Source: Fen-455 sp050012675 (GTDB taxonomy: Bacteria > Actinomycetota > Acidimicrobiia > Acidimicrobiales > Bog-793). Taken from it: 64,000 nt of DNA. Where the stretch lies: NCBI GenBank assembly GCA_050012675.1, contig JBEKGS010000003.1, positions 60,717 to 124,716 on the forward strand, in the 5' to 3' direction. This document shows, one piece after another, positions 17,060 to 24,863 of the stretch. Each line of letters starts with the position of its first letter. Positions within the stretch are counted from its first letter, which is position 1. The notes beneath the pieces were generated by a model, which was given only the letters and a program-made list of their open reading frames with translations, was not told the DNA's origin and did not search any database. The position numbers and the translations under genes were made by a program.

Positions 17060-17787
17060 CACACGACGAGATCGAGGAGATGCTCGGGGTCTACGCGCTC
17101 GACGCCCTCGACCAGGACGAGCGCCAGGAGGTCGAGGACCACCTCGCCTCCTGCCCGCGATGCCGTGCGGAGCTGGCCGCCCACCGCCAGGTGGCGGCTT
17201 TGTTGGGCAACCCGGTAGGCGATGGGCCGGCGGTCGCGCCCGAAGCGGTCTGGGACCGGATCGCCTCCTCGCTCCAGGACGAGCCACCTGCCCTCTCGCC
17301 TCTGGCACGGCGCAACTTGCGGTGGAGGCTCACTGTGTTCGTGCCGCTCGGAGCCGTCGCCGCCGGAGTCATCCTTGTCGTCGCCCTGTTGGCGGCGAAG
17401 GTCGGCGACCTCAACCAGCAGGTCAACAGCCTCCGACACGAGGCCGGCGTCACGAGCGTCCTGCTCAATCCCGCCCACCGGACCGTGGAGCTCACCTCGG
17501 CGGCCCACCGGGTCTGGCGGGCGACCGTGGTCGTCTTGCCGGACGGCGACGGCTACCTCATCAACCCCTCCATGCCTTCTCTCCCGAGCTCGCAGACCTT
17601 CCAGCTGTGGGCGCTGTCGCGCGGCAAGGTCGTCTCGCTCGGCGTGCTCGGCTCACAACCGAGCGGTGTGCCCATCCGCGTCGAGCCCACGATGACGCTG
17701 CTGATGATCAATGCAGAGCCGCTCGGCGGCACTCCGGTCCCGACGACACCGGTGCTCGTCCAGGGGAGCCTCCCGGTCGGATTGTGA
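17056..17787 (+). CDS. Anti-sigma factor, RskA type, with zinc-binding N-terminal domain
   Basis: 243 residues, membrane protein expected to hold the upstream sigma factor at the membrane. N-terminal anti-sigma domain with the ZAS pattern: His29, Cys33 and Cys36 in VEDHLASCPRC. One membrane segment at about 93-114 (TVFVPLGAVAAGVILVVALLA). The extracellular C-terminal part (GDGYLINPSMPSLPSSQTFQ then LWALSRGKVVSLGVL) matches the RskA domain. The GTG start overlaps the sigma stop. In the family, signal-triggered proteolysis of the extracellular and membrane parts frees the sigma factor. Confidence 0.86.
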   Translation: MTHDEIEEMLGVYALDALDQDERQEVEDHLASCPRCRAELAAHRQVAALLGNPVGDGPAVAPEAVWDRIASSLQDEPPALSPLARRNLRWRLTVFVPLGAVAAGVILVVALLAAKVGDLNQQVNSLRHEAGVTSVLLNPAHRTVELTSAAHRVWRATVVVLPDGDGYLINPSMPSLPSSQTFQLWALSRGKVVSLGVLGSQPSGVPIRVEPTMTLLMINAEPLGGTPVPTTPVLVQGSLPVGL

Positions 17788-17853
17788 GACGACCCGGGGG
17801 ACCGCGGCCGGCTCATCGGTGAGAGAATCCTCCTACAGAACGGGAGGCCTTTG

Positions 17854-18861
17854 GTGGCTATCGAAACTTCGCTCAGTTACCCGGACATCAGTGCTCAGGG
17901 GTTCGCCCATCCCGCGGACCGGGCCGCGGCTGCGGCCCTGCACACCGTCCCGATGCTCGACCGCGTGATCAAAAAGCTCAGCGAGGTCGGCTACGAGCGC
18001 AAGCTCCGCCAGCTGATGCTCGGCACGGCCGTGCGCCTCGGGGAGGACCAGCTGCCCGCGGTGTGGGCGATGCAACGCCGCTACGCCCACACCTTCGACA
18101 TCTCCCGCTGTCCCCAGCTCTATGTGACCCAGTACCCGGTGGGCAACGCGCTCACCATCGGCGCCAACGAACCGGTGACGCTCGTCTCCTCGGGTCTGGC
18201 GAGGTCGTTCGAATCCGACGAGCTGGACGCGGTCCTCGCTCACGAGATGGGCCACGTCCTGGCGGACCATGTGACCTTCATGACGACCTTCGAGCTCGTG
18301 CAACTCGTCATGAACGGCGTGCTGCGCGGGGCCCCGCTGGCCGGCCTTCCCCTGAAGGCGCTCTACTACGCACTGCTCGAGTGGTCGAGGGCCGCCGAGC
18401 TGACGGCCGACCGCGCGAGTGCTCTCGGGACCGGCGATCCCCTGTTGACATGCCGGACGCTGATGCGCATGGCAGGCGGCCCGGTGCCAGGCCTGGACCT
18501 CGACGCCTTCATACGCCAGGCGACCGAGTACGAAGGAGAGGGAGACCCCTTCGCGCGTTACTCCCGGTTCTGGTCCGAGATCGGCACGACGCATCCCTTC
18601 CCCGTGCGCAGGGTCAAAGAGCTCGTCGCCTGGGTGGCCTCGGGGGACTTCGACCGGCAGCGCTCAGGGGGTTACCTGCGGCGCGGCCAGGAACCGCCGC
18701 CCTCGGCCGAGTTCGACGCCGCGCTCAGGCACTACCGCCAGCGCTTCGCGAAGATCGTCGAGCGCGCCGGCGGTGGTGTGCAGCAGGTCGTGAGCCGCTT
18801 TGCCACCTGGCTCGACAGCGACAGCGGCGAGGCGGGAGACGACGAGGACTTCGAGTCCTAG
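17854..18861 (+). CDS. M48-family zinc metalloprotease
   Basis: 335 residues. The catalytic zinc site is HEMGH at 130-134 with a third ligand probably Glu182 in the helix RAAELTADRAS, the M48 arrangement. Before it lie GNALTIGANEPVTLVSSGL, typical of the family. It lacks the N-terminal membrane helices of HtpX, so it is a soluble or peripherally bound M48C-like enzyme; a weakly hydrophobic stretch around 145-175 could touch the membrane. Start: GTG 17854, with GGGAGG 6 bases upstream. The C-terminus is acidic. It is convergent with the peptidase gene 5 bases downstream. Confidence 0.82.
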   Translation: MAIETSLSYPDISAQGFAHPADRAAAAALHTVPMLDRVIKKLSEVGYERKLRQLMLGTAVRLGEDQLPAVWAMQRRYAHTFDISRCPQLYVTQYPVGNALTIGANEPVTLVSSGLARSFESDELDAVLAHEMGHVLADHVTFMTTFELVQLVMNGVLRGAPLAGLPLKALYYALLEWSRAAELTADRASALGTGDPLLTCRTLMRMAGGPVPGLDLDAFIRQATEYEGEGDPFARYSRFWSEIGTTHPFPVRRVKELVAWVASGDFDRQRSGGYLRRGQEPPPSAEFDAALRHYRQRFAKIVERAGGGVQQVVSRFATWLDSDSGEAGDDEDFES

Positions 18862-18866
18862 CACGC

Positions 18867-20213
18867 TCAGGTGAGGAACGAACGGGGGAGAGCTTCGAAC
18901 ATCTCGGCGGAGAGGGCGAGAGACTCGACGTCGACCCGCTCGTCGTCGCCGTGGAACATCGACAGGAACTGCTCGAAGCTGAGCCTGTCGGAGAACATCC
19001 CGAACCCGTAAGCGACCGCGCCCTGTCGGCGGAAGAACCGGCCGTCGGTGGCGCCTGTCGAGAAGTAGGGCACAGGCTCGGCACCGGGGTGGAACCGGTT
19101 CACCATGGCGGCAAGCTCGTTCCAAAGGGGCGTGTCGACCGGCGACTCGCTGGCAGGGTCGTTGTGGGCCCACAAGACCTCGACCTTGTCTGCCAGGTCG
19201 CCGACTGCCTCGGCCAACAGCGACCGCACGTCCGCTTCGCTCTGGCCGGGGAGCGTCCTCACGTCGAGGTCGAGCTCGACCTGGTCGGGGATCACGTTCA
19301 GCTTCGTGCCGCCGTGGACGATCGTCGGGGCGATCGTCATGTGCGTGCAGGCGTGCGCCTGGCGGGCGAGCCCGGCATCGGGGAACGACTCGCAGAGATC
19401 ATCGATCCTCGCCGGGTCACAGAACATCGCCGCGATCTCGTCCGGCAGTGATATGCCGGCCACGAAACGGCGCCAGGCGTCGTGCATGTTCGCCGCCGGC
19501 CTGAACGCCGCGAGGCGTCCCACGACCGCGGCCGTGGTTACGAGGGCGTTGTCGGTGCGCAGCGGCGCGGACGCGTGCCCCGCTACTCCACGGATGCGCA
19601 GGCGGCACCAGCAGCTCCCCTTCTCGCCGACCATGATCGGCAGACGCCGGCCGCCCGGCGTGTCGATGGGGACGCCCCCGGACTCGGTGATGACGTAGTC
19701 GGCCCGCACCGACGACGGTACGTGCTCGCTCAGCCATCCCGCTCCATGGGAGCCGAGAGCCTCCTCGTCGGCCACCGCGGCCAGTATCAGCGTGCCGCGG
19801 GGCCGAAAGCCGCTGCGGGCCAGGCGCTCGAAGGCCACGGCCATCGAGGCGGTGATGTTCAACATGTCGACCGCGCCCCTGCCCCAGAGCTCACCGTCGA
19901 CGAGCTCGCCGCCGAAGGGGTCCCGGCTCCATGTATCCGGGTTCACCGGCACGACGTCGGTGTGGCCGAGGTAGCACAGCGCCGGCGCGCCGGGGTCGAT
20001 CCCCTCGATGCGCGCCACGAGCGAGGCGCGGCCCGGGAGCGGCTCATAGCTCTCCAGGTCACAGCCGGATCCCTCGAGCCGGGAGCGGAGAAGGTCCGCG
20101 TTGGCGATCTCGTGACCGGATGTCTCCGTGCCGTCGTTGACACAGGCGTTGCGGACCATCAGTCGGAGAAGGTCGACCACCTCAGGGTCGCGAACCTCAA
20201 AGCTGCGAGTCAT
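18867..20213 (-). CDS. M20-family metallopeptidase
   Basis: 448 residues. Di-zinc peptidase/deacylase of the M20 (ArgE/DapE/carboxypeptidase) family, probably hydrolysing small peptides or N-acyl amino acids in the cytosol. Metal-site motifs: LGHTDVVPVNPDTWSRDPFG (His, and the following Asp motif), GRGAVDM, and AVADEEALGSHGAGWL with the catalytic and metal-binding Glu pair; the central dimerisation domain shows GVAGHASAP. ATG 20213 overlaps the upstream acetyltransferase stop (ATGA), which shows they are coupled; the longer in-frame start at 20348 would read through the neighbour and is rejected. Confidence 0.85.
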   Translation of the reverse strand: MTRSFEVRDPEVVDLLRLMVRNACVNDGTETSGHEIANADLLRSRLEGSGCDLESYEPLPGRASLVARIEGIDPGAPALCYLGHTDVVPVNPDTWSRDPFGGELVDGELWGRGAVDMLNITASMAVAFERLARSGFRPRGTLILAAVADEEALGSHGAGWLSEHVPSSVRADYVITESGGVPIDTPGGRRLPIMVGEKGSCWCRLRIRGVAGHASAPLRTDNALVTTAAVVGRLAAFRPAANMHDAWRRFVAGISLPDEIAAMFCDPARIDDLCESFPDAGLARQAHACTHMTIAPTIVHGGTKLNVIPDQVELDLDVRTLPGQSEADVRSLLAEAVGDLADKVEVLWAHNDPASESPVDTPLWNELAAMVNRFHPGAEPVPYFSTGATDGRFFRRQGAVAYGFGMFSDRLSFEQFLSMFHGDDERVDVESLALSAEMFEALPRSFLT

Positions 20214-20707
20214 CCCGCGCTCTTCGGTTCGATCCACCGCCACATCACCACGTGCGGCCCGATGGAACTGATGACCCACTCCGGGCCCCAGGTTCGAAAG
20301 CCCGCCCGCTTGTAGAAGGCGACTGCGCTCACACGGGCGTTGCACCAAAGCAGGTCACCGCCGGCGGCGGCCACATGGTCGAGGACGGCTTTGAGCACCG
20401 AGGTCCCGATGCCCTGGCCCTGGGCGTCGGGACGCGTCGCCATCCCGCGAAGGCGCCATGTCGTCGTTGCGCCCCCGGCACCTTTAGGAACCCCTGCCTC
20501 GGTCACGTCGAACGGTGCCGGCTCGGGGAACACCGTAGCCACACCGACGATGGAGCGGCTGGCCCGCTCGACTGCGCCGTAGGTTGCCGTGCCCGGCTCG
20601 TCGTCATTCTCCCAGACCACCTCCGCGGCGCTCTGGTGTGGCCTGAGGACCGCATGGCGCAACGGGTAGCTCTCGACGGTCGGGATTACTTCGACGTCAA
20701 CTTCCAC
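20210..20707 (-). CDS. GNAT-family N-acetyltransferase
   Basis: 165-residue acetyl-CoA-dependent acyltransferase. The CoA pyrophosphate-binding motif A is visible as TWRLRGMATRPDAQGQGIG followed by VLKAVLDHV; the later AVAFYKRAGFRTWG block is the usual motif B region. Substrate unknown. It overlaps the M20 peptidase start by 4 bases and is transcribed first, so the pair may act on related amino compounds. Confidence 0.8.
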   Translation of the reverse strand: MEVDVEVIPTVESYPLRHAVLRPHQSAAEVVWENDDEPGTATYGAVERASRSIVGVATVFPEPAPFDVTEAGVPKGAGGATTTWRLRGMATRPDAQGQGIGTSVLKAVLDHVAAAGGDLLWCNARVSAVAFYKRAGFRTWGPEWVISSIGPHVVMWRWIEPKSAG

Positions 20708-20944
20708 ACCGCCGAGCGTACCGAGAGCCCTCGGCGTGCTCCAGCCCGCGGTGTCCGAGCGGGTCGGGGGGCCACTTCCGGTCGCGGACGCGAAGCTGGC
20801 ATCTCGGGTGACTCGAAGGTGAGGGCCGGGGTGATAAGTGACGAGTTGTCTTGATCGAGTCAGTGGTCACGTCGATGGTTAGGCAAGGAATCCGCGACCG
20901 GTTGCGCAAGCTGTTGTCGCGCCGAGCGCGGAAGGAGAGACGTC

Positions 20945-21673
20945 ATGATCAATCGAAGAGGTCACGCCAAGAACATTTTCCGTCACCTTGGCAGCAACAA
21001 GCTGGCGCTTGCGGCGTCACTGGCGGCGGTGGCCGCCCTGGCGACGACAACTTCACTCACCCTCGGTGGCTTCAGCGCCGGGATCACGAACACCACCAGC
21101 AACTTCAGCTCGGCCACGATCCAGCTCGAAGAGTCCAACGGCACGACCACCTGTTACTCCACCGGCAGCGGCAGCGGTGGTCCGGTCATCGCCGCGAACT
21201 CCAACACCACCTGTACGATCAACGGTCTTGTCGGGACGCTCGACCAGGTGCCGGGCGGCACTGCCCTGACGACGACTCTGACATTCACCAACGTGGGGAA
21301 CCATGCCGTCACGGTCGCGACGCTCGTGATGGGCGCTTGCACGCAAGCAACGGCTTCGGACGCGAACACCTATGTCGGCTCGGACACGAGCTTTTGCAAC
21401 AAGGTCGACGTCACGATCGCGAACACCACGACGGGTGCCACCGACAAGTGCGTGTACCCCACCCAAGCGGCTGTCTGCCCGGCGCTGGCCAACACCTCCA
21501 ACCTGGCCCTCTTGGCGAGCCAGACCTTCAACGCCGTCCCGCTGTCCTTGCCGATCCCAGCTGGTGCCACGGCCGTCTACGTAGTGACGGTCCAGCTCGA
21601 CAACGGGGTCGCCACGAACGCCGACCAGGGCCTGACGGCCACTCTGCCCTTCACCTGGAGCATCGCCCAGTAG
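20945..21673 (+). CDS. Small exported TasA/SipW-dependent-type surface protein
   Basis: 242 residues. A basic start and a hydrophobic stretch (NKLALAASLAAVAALATTT) are followed by GGFSAGITNTTSNFSSATIQ, which resembles the SipW-dependent signal of TasA/CalY-type fibre proteins, where processing occurs before an A/F-rich start of the mature chain. The rest is a Thr/Val/Asn-rich beta protein with about six cysteines (CYSTGSGSGG, CTINGL, GACTQ, SFCNK, KCVYPTQAAVCPA) and no catalytic motif. AAGGAG sits 7 bases before ATG. A strong hairpin follows the stop. Its relatives build extracellular fibres or bind the surface; the SipW-type peptidase two genes on supports this. Family link is by pattern, not by a search. 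Confidence 0.7.
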   Translation: MINRRGHAKNIFRHLGSNKLALAASLAAVAALATTTSLTLGGFSAGITNTTSNFSSATIQLEESNGTTTCYSTGSGSGGPVIAANSNTTCTINGLVGTLDQVPGGTALTTTLTFTNVGNHAVTVATLVMGACTQATASDANTYVGSDTSFCNKVDVTIANTTTGATDKCVYPTQAAVCPALANTSNLALLASQTFNAVPLSLPIPAGATAVYVVTVQLDNGVATNADQGLTATLPFTWSIAQ

Positions 21674-21685
21674 CTCCATCGGGTA

Positions 21686-21725
21686 GCGGCGGCGCCCTGG
21701 CACCCTCCAGCCTGAGCGCCGCCGC
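21686..21725 (+). terminator. Intercistronic hairpin in the surface-protein operon
   Basis: GCGGCGGCGC (21686-21695) and GCGCCGCCGC (21716-21725) form a perfect 10-bp stem with a 20-base loop between the small surface protein and the LamG protein. No T-run follows. It could cut downstream transcription or protect the 3' end of the first message, giving more of the small protein than of the large one. Confidence 0.6.
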
Positions 21726-21754
21726 CCCGAAAAGCCCCGGAGGAGGCCGTGAGC

Positions 21755-23884
21755 GTGATCCAGTCCGCAGTTCTGCGCAGGGTGAACAGGGCGTTGGGTT
21801 CTCTCGGGCTGATGTGTGCGCTGTTGCTCGTCTTTGCCAGCGCGGCCGGCGCCTCGATGTTCAAGGCGGCGATCGTGTCTTCGAACGGCGGCTTCTCCGC
21901 CAGTACCCTGCAGCTCGAGGGCACGACGGCAGGTCCCACCAATTGCTATTCCACGGGCACCGGCGCGGGTGGCTCTGTGACGGCCTCAAACGGGCAATCC
22001 TGCACGAGCGGGTCCCCGATACCGACCGGCCAGCTCTCCAGCACAGCTTCGTCGTCGGCTACGACCACATTGACCTCGATCGGGCACGTGAACGCCACTT
22101 CTTCGACGTCCGCCTCCTCTACCTGCGGGGTGGCCGAGCTCGCCGATTCGCAGTCGGCTACCGCATGGGGCGGGACTGGCCCGAACAACGCGCTGACATT
22201 CGGGGGGATCACCTATCAGGCTTCGGGCCCGCTCGGGAGCAAGGCGATCACCTTCGACGGCTCCACAGGTTGGGCGGAGACCACAACCGAGTACAACAAT
22301 CCGGAGACCTTCACGGTCCTGGTGTGGTTCAAGACCTCTGTGTCTGGTTCCCTTCTCGGGTTCTCCAGCGTGCAGGATCCCTACTCGCCCTACTTCGCCG
22401 ACCGCCAGCTGTGGGTGGACTCGAGCGGCAAGCTCGTGTGGGGCATCTATGACGGCGCCAGCGACGAGCTCACGAGCACCTCGGTCGTGGACACCGGGAG
22501 CTGGGTGCTCGCCGCCGCTTCGGTAGGACCCGCTGGCGCCGTTCTTTACGTGAACGGCAGCCAGGTGGCGACCAACGTCTCCTACACCGCCGCCGACAAC
22601 TACCTGGGCTGGTGGACCATCGGCTGGGCAGACACGAGCGGTTGGCCGGACGCGCCCACCGCCAGCTTCTTCTCCGGCTCAATGGCTCAGCTGGCCATCA
22701 TCCCCGCCCAACTCACGGCCGCCAATGTGTCGACGATATATGGGGAAAGCACCCAGTCCACCTACGCGGCCGAAGTCAACAGCTTCGGCCCGGCCAGCTA
22801 CTGGCCGCTCACCGACACGGGATCGGCTCTGTACCCAGGAACGGTGCCGGGAACTCAGACGCTCGCCGACGCCTCTGGCAACGGCAACACCGGCACGGCA
22901 TCGGGAGGCGTGAGCTTCGCCGCTCCGGGGCCGACGACGCTCACCGGCTCCCTGGGGCTCTCCTTCGACGGATCGACCGGTTACGTGGAGACCACCAACT
23001 CGTACGCGGATCCTGGAGGCTTCTCAGTCGTCGCCTGGTTCAAGACGACCACGACCTCCGGCGGGACGATCGTGGGCTTCGACAGTTCCGAGAACAACGA
23101 ATCCGGCAACCCGAACTACTCGGACCGGCTCTTGTGGATGGACAACACCGGCCACTTGGTGTGGGGCGTCTACAACGGTGCAGTCGACGAGATCACCTCT
23201 CCGCTCGCCTACAACACCGGCGCATGGTTCATGGTCGTCGTCGAGGAAGGCTCGACAGGGGCGAGGATCTATGTGAACGACGCGCTCGTGGTCAGCAATG
23301 CCGGCTACACGGCGGGGCAGAACTACACGGGCTACTGGCACATCGGCTGGGGCTATGAGGCCGGTTGGGCCGACGCTCCGACGAGCAGCTACCTGAACGG
23401 TTCGGTATCCGAGGTCGCCGTCGTTCCCTCTTTGCTGACTGGCACGACCGCCGGCACCCAGATCTACACCCTCTTCAACGAGACGACCGCGGCTGGCTTC
23501 GCGACCTACATGAACGCGCGTGCCCCAACTTCGTACTGGCCCCTTCAGGACTCTGCCAGCAACATCTGCGCCAGAAGCGAGATCACGGTGCAGGCGACGC
23601 TGGGGTCGACCAGCACCTGTATCTACCCGACCGAGGCCGTGGGGACGCCGTGCCCGGCACCGAGCGCGAGCTACGTGTTGACCGGTCTCGGTTCACGGTC
23701 GACTTCTGTCGTGCCCACGTCGGGATCTCCCCTCACCATCACGGTGACCATGGAGTTATCGGTCGCGTCCGGGGACCCGGTATGGCGTCTCCATCTGCTA
23801 CCCGGCCTTTCCTTCAGCGCGACACTCGTCGGGACCCTTTGGTCGGCCGGTGTCTCATACCCTTACACGTCGGTCGAGCTGTGA
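21755..23884 (+). CDS. Exported protein: TasA-like halves flanking two LamG-type domains
   Basis: 709 residues. N-terminal signal segment (LGLMCALLLVFASAAGAS), then about 90 residues matching the small protein upstream (FSASTLQLEG and CYSTGTGAGG versus FSSATIQLEE and CYSTGSGSGG). Two LamG/concanavalin-like domains follow at about 160-335 and 400-580, each with FDGSTG(W/Y)-E-TT, WFKT, LVWG(I/V)Y and a YVN motif; SYWPL occurs after each. The last 100 residues return to the pattern of the small protein (TCIYPTEAVGTPCP versus KCVYPTQAAVCP). AGGAGG at 21741-21746 is 8 bases from GTG 21755 but only 2 from GTG 21749. LamG domains commonly bind sugars or proteins, so an adhesin role is likely but unproven. 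Confidence 0.75.
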   Translation: MIQSAVLRRVNRALGSLGLMCALLLVFASAAGASMFKAAIVSSNGGFSASTLQLEGTTAGPTNCYSTGTGAGGSVTASNGQSCTSGSPIPTGQLSSTASSSATTTLTSIGHVNATSSTSASSTCGVAELADSQSATAWGGTGPNNALTFGGITYQASGPLGSKAITFDGSTGWAETTTEYNNPETFTVLVWFKTSVSGSLLGFSSVQDPYSPYFADRQLWVDSSGKLVWGIYDGASDELTSTSVVDTGSWVLAAASVGPAGAVLYVNGSQVATNVSYTAADNYLGWWTIGWADTSGWPDAPTASFFSGSMAQLAIIPAQLTAANVSTIYGESTQSTYAAEVNSFGPASYWPLTDTGSALYPGTVPGTQTLADASGNGNTGTASGGVSFAAPGPTTLTGSLGLSFDGSTGYVETTNSYADPGGFSVVAWFKTTTTSGGTIVGFDSSENNESGNPNYSDRLLWMDNTGHLVWGVYNGAVDEITSPLAYNTGAWFMVVVEEGSTGARIYVNDALVVSNAGYTAGQNYTGYWHIGWGYEAGWADAPTSSYLNGSVSEVAVVPSLLTGTTAGTQIYTLFNETTAAGFATYMNARAPTSYWPLQDSASNICARSEITVQATLGSTSTCIYPTEAVGTPCPAPSASYVLTGLGSRSTSVVPTSGSPLTITVTMELSVASGDPVWRLHLLPGLSFSATLVGTLWSAGVSYPYTSVEL

Positions 23885-23897
23885 CCGGGGTAAGAAG

Positions 23898-24863
23898 ATG
23901 AGCCCGACCCTGATCCTGGCGGAGACACACAGCGTTGCCGGACGAGCGCTGACATCGTTCAGGCGTCACGGCGCGCACGTCTCGGGCGGTCGCGGCGGTG
24001 CAAACGCCCGCGGGATCCTTCCTCCCGTGGTCCTCGCTGCCGTGGTTGTGGCGCTGGTCGCAGTGTTGGGCTGGAACGCCGCCGGCGGGCGGCTATTCGT
24101 GATGGCGACCCCGTCGATGTGCCCGACGGTCTGTGTGGGCTCGCTTGTGGCCGACCGGCAGTTGCAAGGTGCAGTGCACGTCGGTGAGCTGATCACTTTC
24201 CACCCTCCAAGCACCCCAGCCGAGACCTACACCCACGAGGTATCCCACATCTTCGCGAACGGGACGATCCAGACCCGCGGTGTGGCTAACCCCGAAGCCG
24301 ACCCGTGGCTCATCACACGCTCAGACATCGTAGGAAGGGTGGTCTTCAGCGTGTGGGAGCTGGGTTGGTTGTTGAAGGCCCTGCCTCTTTTGGCTGTCGG
24401 AGTGCTGTTCTGGATGACGGCGCGCCCGTGGATCGGCGAGCGAACGCGCCGGAGCTGGGACAGGGGATGGATGACGATCCTCGCGGTGCTCCCGCTGTGG
24501 CTGCTCCACCCTCTTGTGTCGGCCACCGTCGTCTCCGCCACCCTAGGCGTGCCACACCACCCGCACTGGGCGACTTACACCGTGGTGAACACCGGGATCC
24601 TCCCGGTGCTGTTCCACGTCGCGAAAGGCCGGGCCGTCCACGTGAGCACGACTGGCCTCGGCCGCGTGGCGGGCGCCCTCAGTGCGAACGGTTCCCTGGC
24701 ATTGCACGACACGGTGTCGCTTCCCTGGTGGGGCTGGGCTGTCCTCGCTCTGGTGGTGGTCTCGCCTCTTGTTGGCTACGTATGGCACGCGTGGCGCGAC
24801 GACGAGGTGGTGCTGACTACCGGGGTGCCGTCGCGGGCAGCGCCAGCTGCTCACCTGCCCTGA
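23898..24863 (+). CDS. Signal peptidase I, SipW/ER type
   Basis: 321 residues, membrane-anchored by a helix at 43-62. The catalytic Ser73 lies in TPSMCPT; the general base is His113 in YTHEVSHIF rather than the Lys of ordinary bacterial signal peptidases, and GTIQTRGVANPEADPW matches the later conserved box, so it belongs to the SipW/archaeal/ER group. Further membrane segments lie at about 160-173, 192-215 and 277-296, with an extra extracellular stretch (215-275) between the last two. I start at ATG 23898; the longer frame from 23850 would overlap the LamG gene. In the family this enzyme processes TasA-type substrates; both candidates lie directly upstream. The 3' end overlaps the convergent peptidase gene by 47 bases. 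Confidence 0.82.
   Translation: MSPTLILAETHSVAGRALTSFRRHGAHVSGGRGGANARGILPPVVLAAVVVALVAVLGWNAAGGRLFVMATPSMCPTVCVGSLVADRQLQGAVHVGELITFHPPSTPAETYTHEVSHIFANGTIQTRGVANPEADPWLITRSDIVGRVVFSVWELGWLLKALPLLAVGVLFWMTARPWIGERTRRSWDRGWMTILAVLPLWLLHPLVSATVVSATLGVPHHPHWATYTVVNTGILPVLFHVAKGRAVHVSTTGLGRVAGALSANGSLALHDTVSLPWWGWAVLALVVVSPLVGYVWHAWRDDEVVLTTGVPSRAAPAAHLP

Noticed and set aside
18063..19451. 462-residue plus-strand open frame across the M48 and M20 genes
   Set aside because: Out of frame with M48 and antisense to M20; both have intact catalytic motifs in their own frames.
20790..20830. GGACGCGAAGC near the surface-protein gene, reminiscent of the cyclic-di-GMP riboswitch core GGACGCAAAGC
   Set aside because: The other conserved half (a GGCAAACC-like segment with a GNRA tetraloop stem) is missing upstream, and the distance to the start codon is filled by unrelated sequence.
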